A stretch of 64,000 nt of DNA, from assembly GCA_902588745.1 (NCBI GenBank), contig CACIQI010000004.1:1-64000 (forward strand), in the 5' to 3' direction. The stretch is from an uncultured Alphaproteobacteria bacterium (GTDB taxonomy: Bacteria > Pseudomonadota > Alphaproteobacteria > HIMB59 > GCA-002718135). Below, piece by piece: positions 9,303-19,597 of this stretch (positions within the stretch are counted from its first letter, which is position 1; every line of letters begins with the position of its first letter). The position numbers were made by a program, and so were the translations under genes. Under the pieces are notes generated by a model, which did no database searches, was not told where the DNA came from, and worked only from the letters and a program-made list of their open reading frames with translations.

Positions 9303-11756
9303 ATGTTTGTAAGCTTGGTCAAAATAAAAAAATATTTAATTTACCTTTTTCTATTTTTATTATTCAATTGTTTTTTTACTCTTCCTATTAAAGCAGGAGG
9401 TACATCATTTGAAGTAGAGTACAAAGTTAATACCATAAATAATCGTAATTTTGTTAGGGGTATAGCATTCAATACTGATGGTAGCAAAATGTTTGTAGGT
9501 ACAGTTGTGACCGATCGTATAGAACAATTTACCTTATCAGTTCCTTTTGATTTATCATCAACTATTACGCGAGGAGACGTGCTTTTAAAGTCTACCGATG
9601 GAAATAGCCATATTGATAATCCTCATTATTTACGATTTAATAGTGATGGTAGCAAAATGTTTTTTCTTCCTGCTACTTCTACAAAAACTATAAGAGAAGT
9701 TGTTCTAAGTACACCCTATGACACTTCAACTGCAAGTAACGCAACTAGCAGTTCAACTAATGATGGTACATTAAATAATAGTTCTAGTGGTTTTGCATTC
9801 AATGGAGATGGTACGAAATTGTTTACCGTCTTCGGATCAGGCAAGAAGATTGATGAATACAGTTTAACAACTGGGTTTGATGTGAGCACGATCAGTTATG
9901 TTACAACTCTTGACATTTCTGATAACTCTTCAGCACCAAGATCATTGGCATTTAGTTCTGATGGAACAACCATGTTCATTTTGGATATAGATGGTACTGA
10001 TGAACAAATTGATGAATATGTCTTAACAACAGGTTATGATGTTACGACTGCTAAGCATGTTGATACTTTTAGTATTCCAGATACAACTGCACCTTATGAC
10101 ATCACATTTAATGCTAATGGAGATAAATTGTTTATTGCTGAAAACCATCAAGGGGGGATTAATGAGTTTTCGCTAGGTGCAGCATATAATTTAACAACAC
10201 CAACTCTAAGTTCTTCAGTACCAGCAGATAATGCTACCGGTGTTTCAATAGATGCTAATATAGTTTTAAACTTTAGTGAACCGATGGATGTAGAAAGTGG
10301 CAATATAAAAATTTATAAAACATCTGATAATTCTCTTGTTGAAACAATAGATGTCACCAGTAGTCAAGTAACTGGTACTGGAACAACCGCGATAACAATT
10401 AATCCCAGTTCAGATTTTGAATATAATGTTGAATATTATGTTTTAATTGATGCCACAGCTTTTGATGACGGAAGTGATGCTTCTTATGCTGGTATAACAT
10501 CAACAACGGCTTTAAGTTTTACTGTTAGCGATGATAGGTTGGATCCAACAACAATTAAAGATGTTGTAGGCTCCATAGATGCGCAAAGTGAATTAGCAAA
10601 AAACTATATTAGTCAGTCTATTGATACTGTCTCAAATCGTTTACGATTTTTAAGACAAAATAGATTAAGTGATTCTTTGTCGAGCCAAGGTTTACAATTA
10701 GATATTGATAATAACATTCTTGCCTCATTAGCAAATGATAATATAGAAAAAAATGCCAATTCCATTATGCCAGGTAATTGGTCTGCATGGACATCTGGAT
10801 CAACTTATGTATCAAAAATTGGTGATAGTATAAATTCATCAAAACAAGAAACTGAAGGTCAAGCAGTAGCATTAGGATTTGATAAAAAATTAAGTGATAG
10901 TGATTTTCTTGGTTTTGCTATTCAGTATGGTGAAAGTGAAACGGATATTGGAACAAATGGAACAAATGTTGATAGTGAAAATATAAATTTCTCTATTTAC
11001 CGAGCAAGGCCACTTGATAATAATAATTTTATCGAAACATTATTAGGCATAGGGTTAATAGAAAGTGATTTGAAAAGAGTCCATAATTCTAATGTATTAA
11101 CTGGGACGCGGGATGGAAGACAAATATTTGGCTCTATCAATTACGGTAAAACAATTGATAAAGGTGATTTTAATATAACACCAATTGGACGTCTTGATTT
11201 AGGTTATACTAAACTTGATGACTACAAGGAGACTGGATTAAATGCGTTGTATTATGCAAGTCAGAGAATTGAGAGTGGATTAGCCTCATTTGGTTTTGAA
11301 GTTAGTGATAATATTCAGTTTAATGAAAATAAATTTCAACCATTTGGATCGCTTAAATTTATTACTGATTTTAGTAACAAATCTGATGCCAAGATCAATT
11401 ATGTAACAGACACTTCAACAATTTATACTTATACGCAAGAAGCTAATTCAGATCATTTAATCAGCTCTATGATTGGGTTAACAATTATTGCTGGAGATTA
11501 TTTAAATATTAACTCTAGTTATAGTAGGGTTCAAGGTAACAGGAGTGAACGTAGAGATACTATAGATTTTGCTATTAACTTTATATCAAATCGTGAGACA
11601 CAATACAGTCTGTCATTAGCTGGTGATGAAAACACAGAGGCTAAACTTGGTATATCAAAAAATATATATGGTTTTGATTTAGGGTTTAATGCTAATCAGT
11701 CTATTAGTAATAATTCTAATCAAGAAGCAGAATTAATGCTCACGTACAATTTTTAA
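9303..11756 (+). CDS. Autotransporter: beta-propeller-like repeats, SbsA-type Ig domain, C-terminal autotransporter barrel
   Basis: Repeated FxxDGxKMFV/TTGYDV units, SSSVPADNATGVSIDANIVLNFSEPMD (Big_5-like), barrel ending in AELMLTYNF. Confidence 0.8.
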   Translation: MFVSLVKIKKYLIYLFLFLLFNCFFTLPIKAGGTSFEVEYKVNTINNRNFVRGIAFNTDGSKMFVGTVVTDRIEQFTLSVPFDLSSTITRGDVLLKSTDGNSHIDNPHYLRFNSDGSKMFFLPATSTKTIREVVLSTPYDTSTASNATSSSTNDGTLNNSSSGFAFNGDGTKLFTVFGSGKKIDEYSLTTGFDVSTISYVTTLDISDNSSAPRSLAFSSDGTTMFILDIDGTDEQIDEYVLTTGYDVTTAKHVDTFSIPDTTAPYDITFNANGDKLFIAENHQGGINEFSLGAAYNLTTPTLSSSVPADNATGVSIDANIVLNFSEPMDVESGNIKIYKTSDNSLVETIDVTSSQVTGTGTTAITINPSSDFEYNVEYYVLIDATAFDDGSDASYAGITSTTALSFTVSDDRLDPTTIKDVVGSIDAQSELAKNYISQSIDTVSNRLRFLRQNRLSDSLSSQGLQLDIDNNILASLANDNIEKNANSIMPGNWSAWTSGSTYVSKIGDSINSSKQETEGQAVALGFDKKLSDSDFLGFAIQYGESETDIGTNGTNVDSENINFSIYRARPLDNNNFIETLLGIGLIESDLKRVHNSNVLTGTRDGRQIFGSINYGKTIDKGDFNITPIGRLDLGYTKLDDYKETGLNALYYASQRIESGLASFGFEVSDNIQFNENKFQPFGSLKFITDFSNKSDAKINYVTDTSTIYTYTQEANSDHLISSMIGLTIIAGDYLNINSSYSRVQGNRSERRDTIDFAINFISNRETQYSLSLAGDENTEAKLGISKNIYGFDLGFNANQSISNNSNQEAELMLTYNF

Positions 11757-11761
11757 AAATA

Positions 11762-12832
11762 CTAATTTAGTTTATCTTTACGGTAATTAGATCGTATTTC
11801 ATCTAGTAGGATTGATTTAGACTTGTTCTTTACATGCCAAAAATCCCATCCATTACAACTTGGTAGTCCTTGTATCTTTGCTCCCATTTGATGAATAGAA
11901 CCTGATAAATCTTTTATTTTAAGTGTACCATCAATACTAACCGTTGCTCTAAAGCGTTCTTTTTTATCTGTTAATACGGCGCCGGGTGGGATAATTCCTT
12001 GCTCGACTAATTCACCAAAAGGAACTTTTGGTAATTCTTTTCTACTTTTGGCAATAGTCACAACTTCTTCTTTTAACACTTTTGTATTCTTTAATCGTTC
12101 TTTTGAAAGTTTAACGTAGTCTTTATCTTTTTCTATGCCAATAAAGTTTCGTTGTAATTTTTTGGCAACAACAGCTGTTGTTCCACTTCCAGAAAAAGGA
12201 TCAAGAACAAGATCACCCTTATTTGTTGATGCTAGTAGAATTCGGTAGAGTAGAGCTTCTGGTTTTTGTGTTGGGTGTGATCGTTGATTGTTATCTTTAC
12301 GCAATCTTTCTCTGCCTGAACAAATAGGAATATACCAGTCACTGCGCATTTGTTTTCCTTCATTTAATTCTTTAAGGTTTTGATAGTTGAATGTGTACTT
12401 TGCTTCTCTTGATGTTGTGCACCATAACAGTGTTTCATGAGCATTTGTAAAACGTGTACCACGAAAGTTAGGCATAGGATTTGTTTTATGCCAAATGATA
12501 TCATTTAAAATCCATAGACCTTCATCTTGAATTGTGGAACCTACACGTAAAATATTATGATAACTTCCTATAACCCAAAGAGCGCCACCTTTTTTTAAAA
12601 CACGTTTACATTCACTAAGCCATGCATTGGTAAATTGGTCATATTCTTTATACGTACTAAATTTATCCCAATCTTGTGTTACGGCTTCGACCGTTGTTTG
12701 ATCAGGTCTGTATAATGTATCTTTTAATTGAAGATTATAGGGTGGATCAGCAAAAATAAGATCTACTGAATGATCTTTTAATTTTTTCATTTCCTTAATA
12801 GAATCACCTAAGATAATTTGATTTTTCTTCAT
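11762..12832 (-). CDS. ccrM: Adenine-specific DNA methyltransferase, CcrM type (predicted GANTC)
   Basis: [39 protein letters not shown]-terminal RAMA-like [23 protein letters not shown]. Confidence 0.92.
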   Translation of the reverse strand: MKKNQIILGDSIKEMKKLKDHSVDLIFADPPYNLQLKDTLYRPDQTTVEAVTQDWDKFSTYKEYDQFTNAWLSECKRVLKKGGALWVIGSYHNILRVGSTIQDEGLWILNDIIWHKTNPMPNFRGTRFTNAHETLLWCTTSREAKYTFNYQNLKELNEGKQMRSDWYIPICSGRERLRKDNNQRSHPTQKPEALLYRILLASTNKGDLVLDPFSGSGTTAVVAKKLQRNFIGIEKDKDYVKLSKERLKNTKVLKEEVVTIAKSRKELPKVPFGELVEQGIIPPGAVLTDKKERFRATVSIDGTLKIKDLSGSIHQMGAKIQGLPSCNGWDFWHVKNKSKSILLDEIRSNYRKDKLN

Positions 12833-12936
12833 AATTGATAAAAAGAATCTTTAAGCAGATATGGAATCAGGTCAATTGACTTATCAACAGGGGGAATCTT
12901 TAGGTAGGGATAACCTTAAAATTTGGCTAAAAACAT

Positions 12937-12960
12937 AAAAAAAGGGGTCCGAAGACCCCT
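12937..12960 (-). terminator. Rho-independent terminator, UUCG tetraloop
   Basis: Minus strand reads AGGGGTC-TTCG-GACCCCT followed by a T run; 7 bp perfect stem. Confidence 0.85.
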
Positions 12961-13084
12961 GGAATAGTTCATCAAATGGGAGGAATGATGAAACATAGTT
13001 TCTATTTAGTGTTTGTCGCATCTTTTTGAAGCATAATAAAATAATATTTGGTATGCATTATTTGCATGGATAAATTTGGGTAAT

Positions 13085-13699
13085 TTATTTTTTTAATAAC
13101 GATTTAATTGGTTCAAATGATTTTCGGTGAAACTCAGTTACACCGTGCTTGTGTATTGCATCAATATGTTTTTTAGTTCCATAACCTGCATTTTTTTTCC
13201 AATCATAAAATGTAAACTTACTATCAAGTATACTCATCAGTCGATCACGGTGAACTTTTGCAATAATAGATGCACTTGCAATCGATAAAGATTTTTTATC
13301 GCCGCTTATAATAGATTTTTCATTTTGATAATTTAATGAAAAGTTTCCATCAATAATAAGATGTGGATTTTCAAAATTAAATTTTTCAACTACTCTTTTC
13401 ATTGATAATTTTGTTGCTTCTAAAATGTTAATTCTATCTATTTCTTCTACACTTGCATACCCTAAGTAATATTGAAGTTTTTTTTCTTTTTGTAATTTTT
13501 TAAAAAATAAAAATAATTTTTCTCTTTGTTTTGCTGTATGTTTCTTTGAATCGGTTATAGGTATTTCTGATTCTAAATCATCATAATTAGAAAAATAACA
13601 TCCACAACTCACCACTGGGCCTGCTAATGGACCTCTGCCAACTTCATCTAAACCAATTACAGGTCCATTAATTGATTTCTCTATAGAAAAATCAGTCAC
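13085..13699 (-). CDS. rnhB: Ribonuclease HII
   Basis: VIGLDEVGRGPLAGPVVSC, ASIIAKVHRDRLM, YGTKKHIDAIHKHG. Confidence 0.95.
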   Translation of the reverse strand: MTDFSIEKSINGPVIGLDEVGRGPLAGPVVSCGCYFSNYDDLESEIPITDSKKHTAKQREKLFLFFKKLQKEKKLQYYLGYASVEEIDRINILEATKLSMKRVVEKFNFENPHLIIDGNFSLNYQNEKSIISGDKKSLSIASASIIAKVHRDRLMSILDSKFTFYDWKKNAGYGTKKHIDAIHKHGVTEFHRKSFEPIKSLLKK

Positions 13700-14226
13700 T
13701 ATTTTTCATTTAATCTTGGCATGATTTCAACAAAATTACAGGGCTTGTGTCTAATGTCTAATTGATATTGTAAAATTTCATCCCAGCCATCTTTGCATGC
13801 ACCGGTTGATCCGGGTAAACAAAAAACATACGTACTATTTATTAAGGCTGCAACTGCTCGTGATTGAATTGCTGATGTGCCAATTTTTTCAAAACTAACT
13901 TGGCGAAATAATTCCCCAAATCCATCGATATGTTTACTAGCAATAGCATTTACAGCCTCTGGTGTTGTATCTCTTCCTGTGAGTCCAGTCCCACCAGTTG
14001 TAATAATGCAATCAATGTTTTCTTCTTTTGACATTGTATCTAAGGTATTTTTTATTTGAGAAACATCATCTGGGATAATTGTACGTTTAATCATAGTATG
14101 ACCAGCATCAGTAATGCGTTTTTCTAATGTATTGCCAGATGAATCATTTTCTTTTGTTCTTGAATCTGAAATTGTAATAACCGCAATATTTATAGGAACA
14201 AAATCTAGAGAAGTATCAATTGGCAT
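13699..14226 (-). CDS. moaB: Molybdenum cofactor biosynthesis protein B
   Basis: ISDSRTKENDSSGNTL, TTGGTGLTGRDTTPEA, CLPGSTGACKDGWDEIL. Confidence 0.92.
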   Translation of the reverse strand: MPIDTSLDFVPINIAVITISDSRTKENDSSGNTLEKRITDAGHTMIKRTIIPDDVSQIKNTLDTMSKEENIDCIITTGGTGLTGRDTTPEAVNAIASKHIDGFGELFRQVSFEKIGTSAIQSRAVAALINSTYVFCLPGSTGACKDGWDEILQYQLDIRHKPCNFVEIMPRLNEK

Positions 14227-14232
14227 AATCTA

Positions 14233-15978
14233 TTAATAAAGCGGATCATTTCCATTTGCTAGCATTTTTAAGGAACGCATTTCTTTATTATTTTTATTTT
14301 GGTAAATCCAATATTTTGTTAAAATCTTTTCAATGAACCACCGTGTTTCTCTTGATGGAATACTTTCCATAAAAAAGAGTGAGTCTTCCATATAATTTGT
14401 TTCATTTTTCCATTTTTGTAAATTTCCAGGACCACCATTGTAAGCTGCTGCAAGAAATATAAGATTTCTTGAAACTTGCTCTAGATCTAGAAGATACGTT
14501 AAATATTCTTGTCCAACCTCTAGATTTATTTCTGGATTTTTAAGAATATTACTATTGCTTCTTTTTACGTCTTTACTTTTGGTGATAAATTTTGCCGTTG
14601 AAGGTAATACTTGCATTAACCCAATGGCACCATCTTTACTTTTTGCTTTTATGTTGAACATAGATTCTTGATGCATAAAGGCGTGAAGTAATTCTTTTTC
14701 TAATTTGAAACCATCTCTTGGCATCCAAACACTTGTTGGGTAGTAAAGGTAAGTAGGAACATCCATACCAAAATTTTCAAGTTTATTGACAATTTTAAGT
14801 TGAGTATAAGCAAGATCAAAATTTTCAGCAATTTGAATAGATTCTTTTGCTATTTCTCTATTTAAAATGGAATTAATATGGACAATTTCTTTTTCTAACT
14901 CATCTGCAAATCCAACTTGTATCAGTGTCTGTATTCTTTTTCCTGCTGGTATATTTAAAATTGTACTATTATTTTTATTCAGATCAGCATGTTCTACCCA
15001 TTCTATTTTTTCATCTATACCTAATATTTCTAATGCCAGCATTCCATAAAAACTATTCGGATTATTTGATGCTCTTTTTAACCAAAAATTAATATCATCA
15101 TAACGACCAAGTTTTGCATATGATCTAGCTGTCCAAAAACTTCCTGACGTTTGATGCCATGCATCATCTTTTAAACTAATCGAAAAGAGAGAAAAATATT
15201 TTGCTGCATCTTCATATTTTTCTAGCCTCCAATAAGATAAACCAGCAGTCCAAGCTGCATAAGGAACATATTTTGCAGAATTTACAAGAGCTTCAGAAGC
15301 GTATTGGATTGCCAAGTCATTTTTATTTGCTAAGAAATATCCTTTCGCAATTAATTCTTTTTGCTGATCTATCTCAACTTGATCTAATAATAGATCTACA
15401 TCTCTTTGGTTTAATAATTGTACTGCACCTGTCGGCCATCCTTTATTAACTCTTGATTTAATTCCGTTAATTAATTTTCTTTTTTCAGCTCTTTGATTGT
15501 TAGAGAGTTTTTTAGAACTTTTATATTTACTAGTCTTTTTACTGGTTACCTGTTCTGACTCTATTCCAATTGGAATGCTTGGTTTGGTTGGGCTTTTATA
15601 GCCCTCTGGCATTCTTCGAATAGCCAATTTATAAATTTGTTTAGCTTGTGGGTGGTCATTATATTTTTTAAGCCAATAATATAGTTCTAAATACTTTGAT
15701 CGATAACAATTTGGATGCAAAAACTTTTGTGCATAAATGTGTCCTAGTAAAGATTTATTTTTAATTTTTAAAATAAAATTGTTTGCACTTTTCCATTTGC
15801 ATATTTCTTGAAACTTGTATGCTTGTTGATAGTTATAAACATCTTCTTCACTAAGCACCTTTGATGAGAATATATTATCGTATTTGGTGACTATATCTTG
15901 CTGGTAAGCATAGATTTGTTTTGAAAAAATTACAAAGAATATAAAAAAACAAAAAATTAAAAATTTTTTATGATACAT
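14233..15978 (-). CDS. slt: Soluble lytic murein transglycosylase
   Basis: Signal peptide; HQESMFNIKAKSKDGAIGLMQVLPSTAK, AAYNGGPGN SLT motifs. Confidence 0.88.
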   Translation of the reverse strand: MYHKKFLIFCFFIFFVIFSKQIYAYQQDIVTKYDNIFSSKVLSEEDVYNYQQAYKFQEICKWKSANNFILKIKNKSLLGHIYAQKFLHPNCYRSKYLELYYWLKKYNDHPQAKQIYKLAIRRMPEGYKSPTKPSIPIGIESEQVTSKKTSKYKSSKKLSNNQRAEKRKLINGIKSRVNKGWPTGAVQLLNQRDVDLLLDQVEIDQQKELIAKGYFLANKNDLAIQYASEALVNSAKYVPYAAWTAGLSYWRLEKYEDAAKYFSLFSISLKDDAWHQTSGSFWTARSYAKLGRYDDINFWLKRASNNPNSFYGMLALEILGIDEKIEWVEHADLNKNNSTILNIPAGKRIQTLIQVGFADELEKEIVHINSILNREIAKESIQIAENFDLAYTQLKIVNKLENFGMDVPTYLYYPTSVWMPRDGFKLEKELLHAFMHQESMFNIKAKSKDGAIGLMQVLPSTAKFITKSKDVKRSNSNILKNPEINLEVGQEYLTYLLDLEQVSRNLIFLAAAYNGGPGNLQKWKNETNYMEDSLFFMESIPSRETRWFIEKILTKYWIYQNKNNKEMRSLKMLANGNDPLY

Positions 15979-16678
15979 TTTTCAATTTTTCTTGTAGCAT
16001 TTGTAAATCTTCCCAAGAGTGCTTTTTATACTGAGGAGATCGAAGTAAAAAAGCAGGATGATAGGAAGCTATTGTAGGAATTGATCCGTCTAAATGCAGT
16101 GATTTGTATTCATGCCATTTACCTCTCAGTTTTCCAAGGGCTAGAGGTGTTGATAAAATTGCTTTTGCTGCAACACCTCCTAATAGGAAGATAAATTTCG
16201 GCTTAACAATATCAATTTGTCTTTGTAAAAATGGCAAAAATTCTAAAATTTCTTCATCATTAGGAGTTCTATTATCAGGCGGACGCCAATTAACAACATT
16301 AGTAATATAGACGTCTTCTCTTTGTAAATTAATTGCTAAAAGCATCTTATTTAATAGTTGCCCAGCTCTGCCAACAAATGGAATACCTTGCTGATCCTCA
16401 TCTCTTCCTGGAGCCTCACCAATTAACATAACTTTTGCATTTAAATTTCCATCGTAGACTACTAAATTTTTTGCAGTTTTTTGAAGATTGGATTTGTGAT
16501 CTTTAAGGTCTTTAATCACATCATCAATTTTATCTTTTTTATCCCCAGCATTGATATTGGGATCAGGTAATTTAGATTTTTTCTCATTTTCAAACCAGTT
16601 TCTTGGAGAATCTTGAAGAAAATAGTTTACTCCAGAATTAACTATGAATTCTAAATTTATTTTATTTGATTGATTCAT
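15968..16678 (-). CDS. Uracil-DNA glycosylase, family 4 type
   Basis: MLIGEAPGRDEDQQGIPFVGRAGQLL, NVVNWRPPDNRTP, SYHPAFLLR. Confidence 0.92.
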   Translation of the reverse strand: MNQSNKINLEFIVNSGVNYFLQDSPRNWFENEKKSKLPDPNINAGDKKDKIDDVIKDLKDHKSNLQKTAKNLVVYDGNLNAKVMLIGEAPGRDEDQQGIPFVGRAGQLLNKMLLAINLQREDVYITNVVNWRPPDNRTPNDEEILEFLPFLQRQIDIVKPKFIFLLGGVAAKAILSTPLALGKLRGKWHEYKSLHLDGSIPTIASYHPAFLLRSPQYKKHSWEDLQMLQEKLKNVS

Positions 16679-16725
16679 GCAAAATTACAATTATCTATTC
16701 ATAGTGCAACTCTTGTATATTTAAA

Positions 16726-18033
16726 ATGATTAATTTGATTAAAAAATGGTTTTTTATTTGTCTTTTTATCTCCTTCAATACTAGTGTTTTTGCAACAAGT
16801 AGTTCTAACTTTTTAATCTCACAACTAGCCTTTAAAAATTATGATTATCCTGCAACATTATTGAATTTTAATGCCGATAAAATAAAACTATCACAAGACC
16901 AACTACTTGATAAAGCAATAGCGGCGATTATTACCGAAGATATTAATTTAGCCAAAGATATTGCTAATAAAATTTTGGAAAAAAACAAAAATAATCAAGA
17001 AGCATATATAATTAAAATTTCATCCTTATTTTTAGATAAAAAATTTAATCAGATAAAAGAATTACGAGATAATTTAGACCAACCAAATGAATTACTAGAT
17101 TTTATTTTCTTCACAAATAATAGACTTAAGGATGGTGCTACCATTAGTCGTTCACTTGTTGAAATTGTGGCATCATCTTTTTCAAACAATGAGCAAAGAC
17201 GTTTAAATTATAATTTTTTATTATTTTACACTTCACTTGCCAAATTAATTGATCCAAAAAATGAAAGAGCAATAATTATTAAGGCTGAACTATTTGATCA
17301 AGTTGGTCAATTCGAAGTGGCAAGAAATACTTTTGAGAAGATAGGGAAGGAAAGTCCATATTATTTAGATGCACAAAGTAGTTTAGCAATAAATTATTTA
17401 TATAATAGTTCATATGAAGATGCTGAAAATAAAATTTTGTCTATTCTACAAAATAACCATAACAATTATTCTCTTAAAAAAATTCTTGGTGATTTTTATC
17501 GGTACAATAAAAAATATGATTTAGCTTTATCAATTTATAACCAGATGATTGAAGAAAACCGCGGTGACATTTGGAATATATATTATATGAGAGGTATATG
17601 TTTTGAACAATTAGGTGATTGGGATTTAGCAGAAAAAGATTTTTTAAAATCACTTGAAATAAAACCTGATAGTCCAAATGTATTAAATTATCTTGCTTAT
17701 GGTTGGGTTGAAAGAGAAATGAAATTAGATCGTTCTTTACAAATGTTAGAAGAAGCGTATGAAGCTAACCCTGAAAGTTTCTATATTATTGACAGTCTTG
17801 CTTGGGCACATTTTAAAAAAAATAATCTTTCAGAAGCTGCTCGTTTAATGGAAATGGTAATAGATATTGCACCAGGTGAAGCAATATCTCTAGACCACCT
17901 AGGAGATATTTATTATGCTATGAATAGAAAAAGAGAAGCTATTCATTTCTGGCAACAAGCACTAGAATTAGCTGAACCTGAAGATGAAATTGAAGAAAAT
18001 GTTAAAATTAAATTAGAAAAATTTAATGGATAA
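16726..18033 (+). CDS. TPR repeat protein, exported
   Basis: Signal peptide; GDWDLAEKDFLKSLEIKPDSPNVLNYLAYGWVE and further TPR units. Confidence 0.85.
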   Translation: MINLIKKWFFICLFISFNTSVFATSSSNFLISQLAFKNYDYPATLLNFNADKIKLSQDQLLDKAIAAIITEDINLAKDIANKILEKNKNNQEAYIIKISSLFLDKKFNQIKELRDNLDQPNELLDFIFFTNNRLKDGATISRSLVEIVASSFSNNEQRRLNYNFLLFYTSLAKLIDPKNERAIIIKAELFDQVGQFEVARNTFEKIGKESPYYLDAQSSLAINYLYNSSYEDAENKILSILQNNHNNYSLKKILGDFYRYNKKYDLALSIYNQMIEENRGDIWNIYYMRGICFEQLGDWDLAEKDFLKSLEIKPDSPNVLNYLAYGWVEREMKLDRSLQMLEEAYEANPESFYIIDSLAWAHFKKNNLSEAARLMEMVIDIAPGEAISLDHLGDIYYAMNRKREAIHFWQQALELAEPEDEIEENVKIKLEKFNG

Positions 18034-18859
18034 TAGTATTACTGAGAAGTCACCTGCAAAAATAAATTTATTTCTTAAAATTTTAAATCGAAGAGAAGAT
18101 AATTATCATAATATTAGAACAGGAATAACCAGTATTAATTTATGTGATGAAATAGAGGTAAAGCCAAGCAATCAATTCAATGTTGAATACAGGGGTGCAT
18201 TTGCTCCAGAAAATAATATATTTGATGATTGTATTATAAAAAAAATATTTAGTTTTTTGAATATTTCACCTCCCAACATTTCGTTTTCAATTACAAAAAA
18301 CTTTCCCTATCAAGCTGGATTGGGCTCGGCATCTTCAAATGCAGCAACAGTAATAAAGATTCTAGAAAATCTAGAAATTATTAATAAAAAAAATATTTTT
18401 GACTATACAGATTTAGGTTCTGATATTCCTTTCTTTCTTAATCAGCACGATAGTTTGGTAAGAGGAAGGGGAGACTTAATTTCAAATATTGTCTTCCCAA
18501 AATATTTTTTTTTAATAACAAAACCTAATTTTAATTGCTCCACAAAAAAAATGTACGACACATTCATTCCTTCTGATTTTGATTATAATGTCGAGGAAGA
18601 TATTGAAGAAATTAATGATAATGATAACGGGAATGATTTTGAAAAAGTAATTAAAAAACTCGAGCCTGATTTTAATTCTATTTATAATAAGATGGATAAT
18701 TTAGAAGATACTATTTTTACAAGACTAACAGGTAGTGGATCATGTATTTTTTCAGTTTTTGAAAATAAACTTAAAGCTGAAAATGCAAAAAATTCTTTTC
18801 TTAAAACTTATCCAAATTTATGGGTAGCAGTTGCTGAAAATAATAATATAAAATTATAA
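18026..18859 (+). CDS. ispE: 4-diphosphocytidyl-2-C-methyl-D-erythritol kinase
   Basis: SPAKINLFLKILNRREDNYHNI, GLGSASSNAATVI, LTGSGSCIFSVF GHMP motifs. Confidence 0.93.
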   Translation: MDNSITEKSPAKINLFLKILNRREDNYHNIRTGITSINLCDEIEVKPSNQFNVEYRGAFAPENNIFDDCIIKKIFSFLNISPPNISFSITKNFPYQAGLGSASSNAATVIKILENLEIINKKNIFDYTDLGSDIPFFLNQHDSLVRGRGDLISNIVFPKYFFLITKPNFNCSTKKMYDTFIPSDFDYNVEEDIEEINDNDNGNDFEKVIKKLEPDFNSIYNKMDNLEDTIFTRLTGSGSCIFSVFENKLKAENAKNSFLKTYPNLWVAVAENNNIKL

Positions 18860-19510
18860 AATTTTATGTTTCTCAAATACGGCAGTTAAACTATCACCTT
18901 TTTTTAGTTCATCTCTAACAGTATTTTCACTACTTACTTTTTCTAGAGCTTTTCTTATTACTTCATCAATAACTTTAGATGGTACAATAACAACACCATC
19001 ATTATCGCCAAATACCAAATCTCCACTTTCAACATAGACATTTGCTATTTCGCCTGGCACATCTGCCATCATCATTTTACCTCTAAATTTTGTATCAACA
19101 GGATTAGTGCCTTTTGCAAAAACTGGAAAACCAATTTCATTAATCATTTTTGTATCACGAACGCAACCATCTGTTAAACAACCTGCTGATTTTAGATAAG
19201 TTGCTCGAGTTGATAATAATTCTCCCCATGGAGCTATCTTTTCATTTCCATGACAACATAAAACAGCAATTTCATTTTCTTTTAAACTATCAATCAATGC
19301 TATTTCATGTTCGTAAACATTTGTATTTTCATCATCATGATAAATAGGCATATACAAACCAACTCTCGCAAGCCCACATATAATTACATCTGGTTTTATT
19401 GATTTGATACCAGGCGTTAATGTTTGTTTATGATAACCCAAACTATCTAATGTATCAGCTAATACAGCTGAATAAAGTTTCGTTTTATATTCTTCAAAAT
19501 TAAGAGCCAT
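18854..19510 (-). CDS. RraA-like / demethylmenaquinone methyltransferase-like family protein
   Basis: CLTDGCVRDTKMI, GDLVFGDNDGVVIVP. Confidence 0.85.
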   Translation of the reverse strand: MALNFEEYKTKLYSAVLADTLDSLGYHKQTLTPGIKSIKPDVIICGLARVGLYMPIYHDDENTNVYEHEIALIDSLKENEIAVLCCHGNEKIAPWGELLSTRATYLKSAGCLTDGCVRDTKMINEIGFPVFAKGTNPVDTKFRGKMMMADVPGEIANVYVESGDLVFGDNDGVVIVPSKVIDEVIRKALEKVSSENTVRDELKKGDSLTAVFEKHKIL

Positions 19511-19597
19511 TTTTTTTGAATTTATTTATATTATCAATTTACTTATTCATATAACATCATACTATTATAAAGTGGTCAAGTTAGTTTTATATAAATA

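Noticed and set aside
12989-13030. 13-codon ORF MKHSFYLVFVASF preceded by GGGAGG on the + strand
   Set aside because: Very short, no conservation information, and the same DNA is better explained as minus-strand 3'UTR/sRNA upstream of the UUCG terminator.
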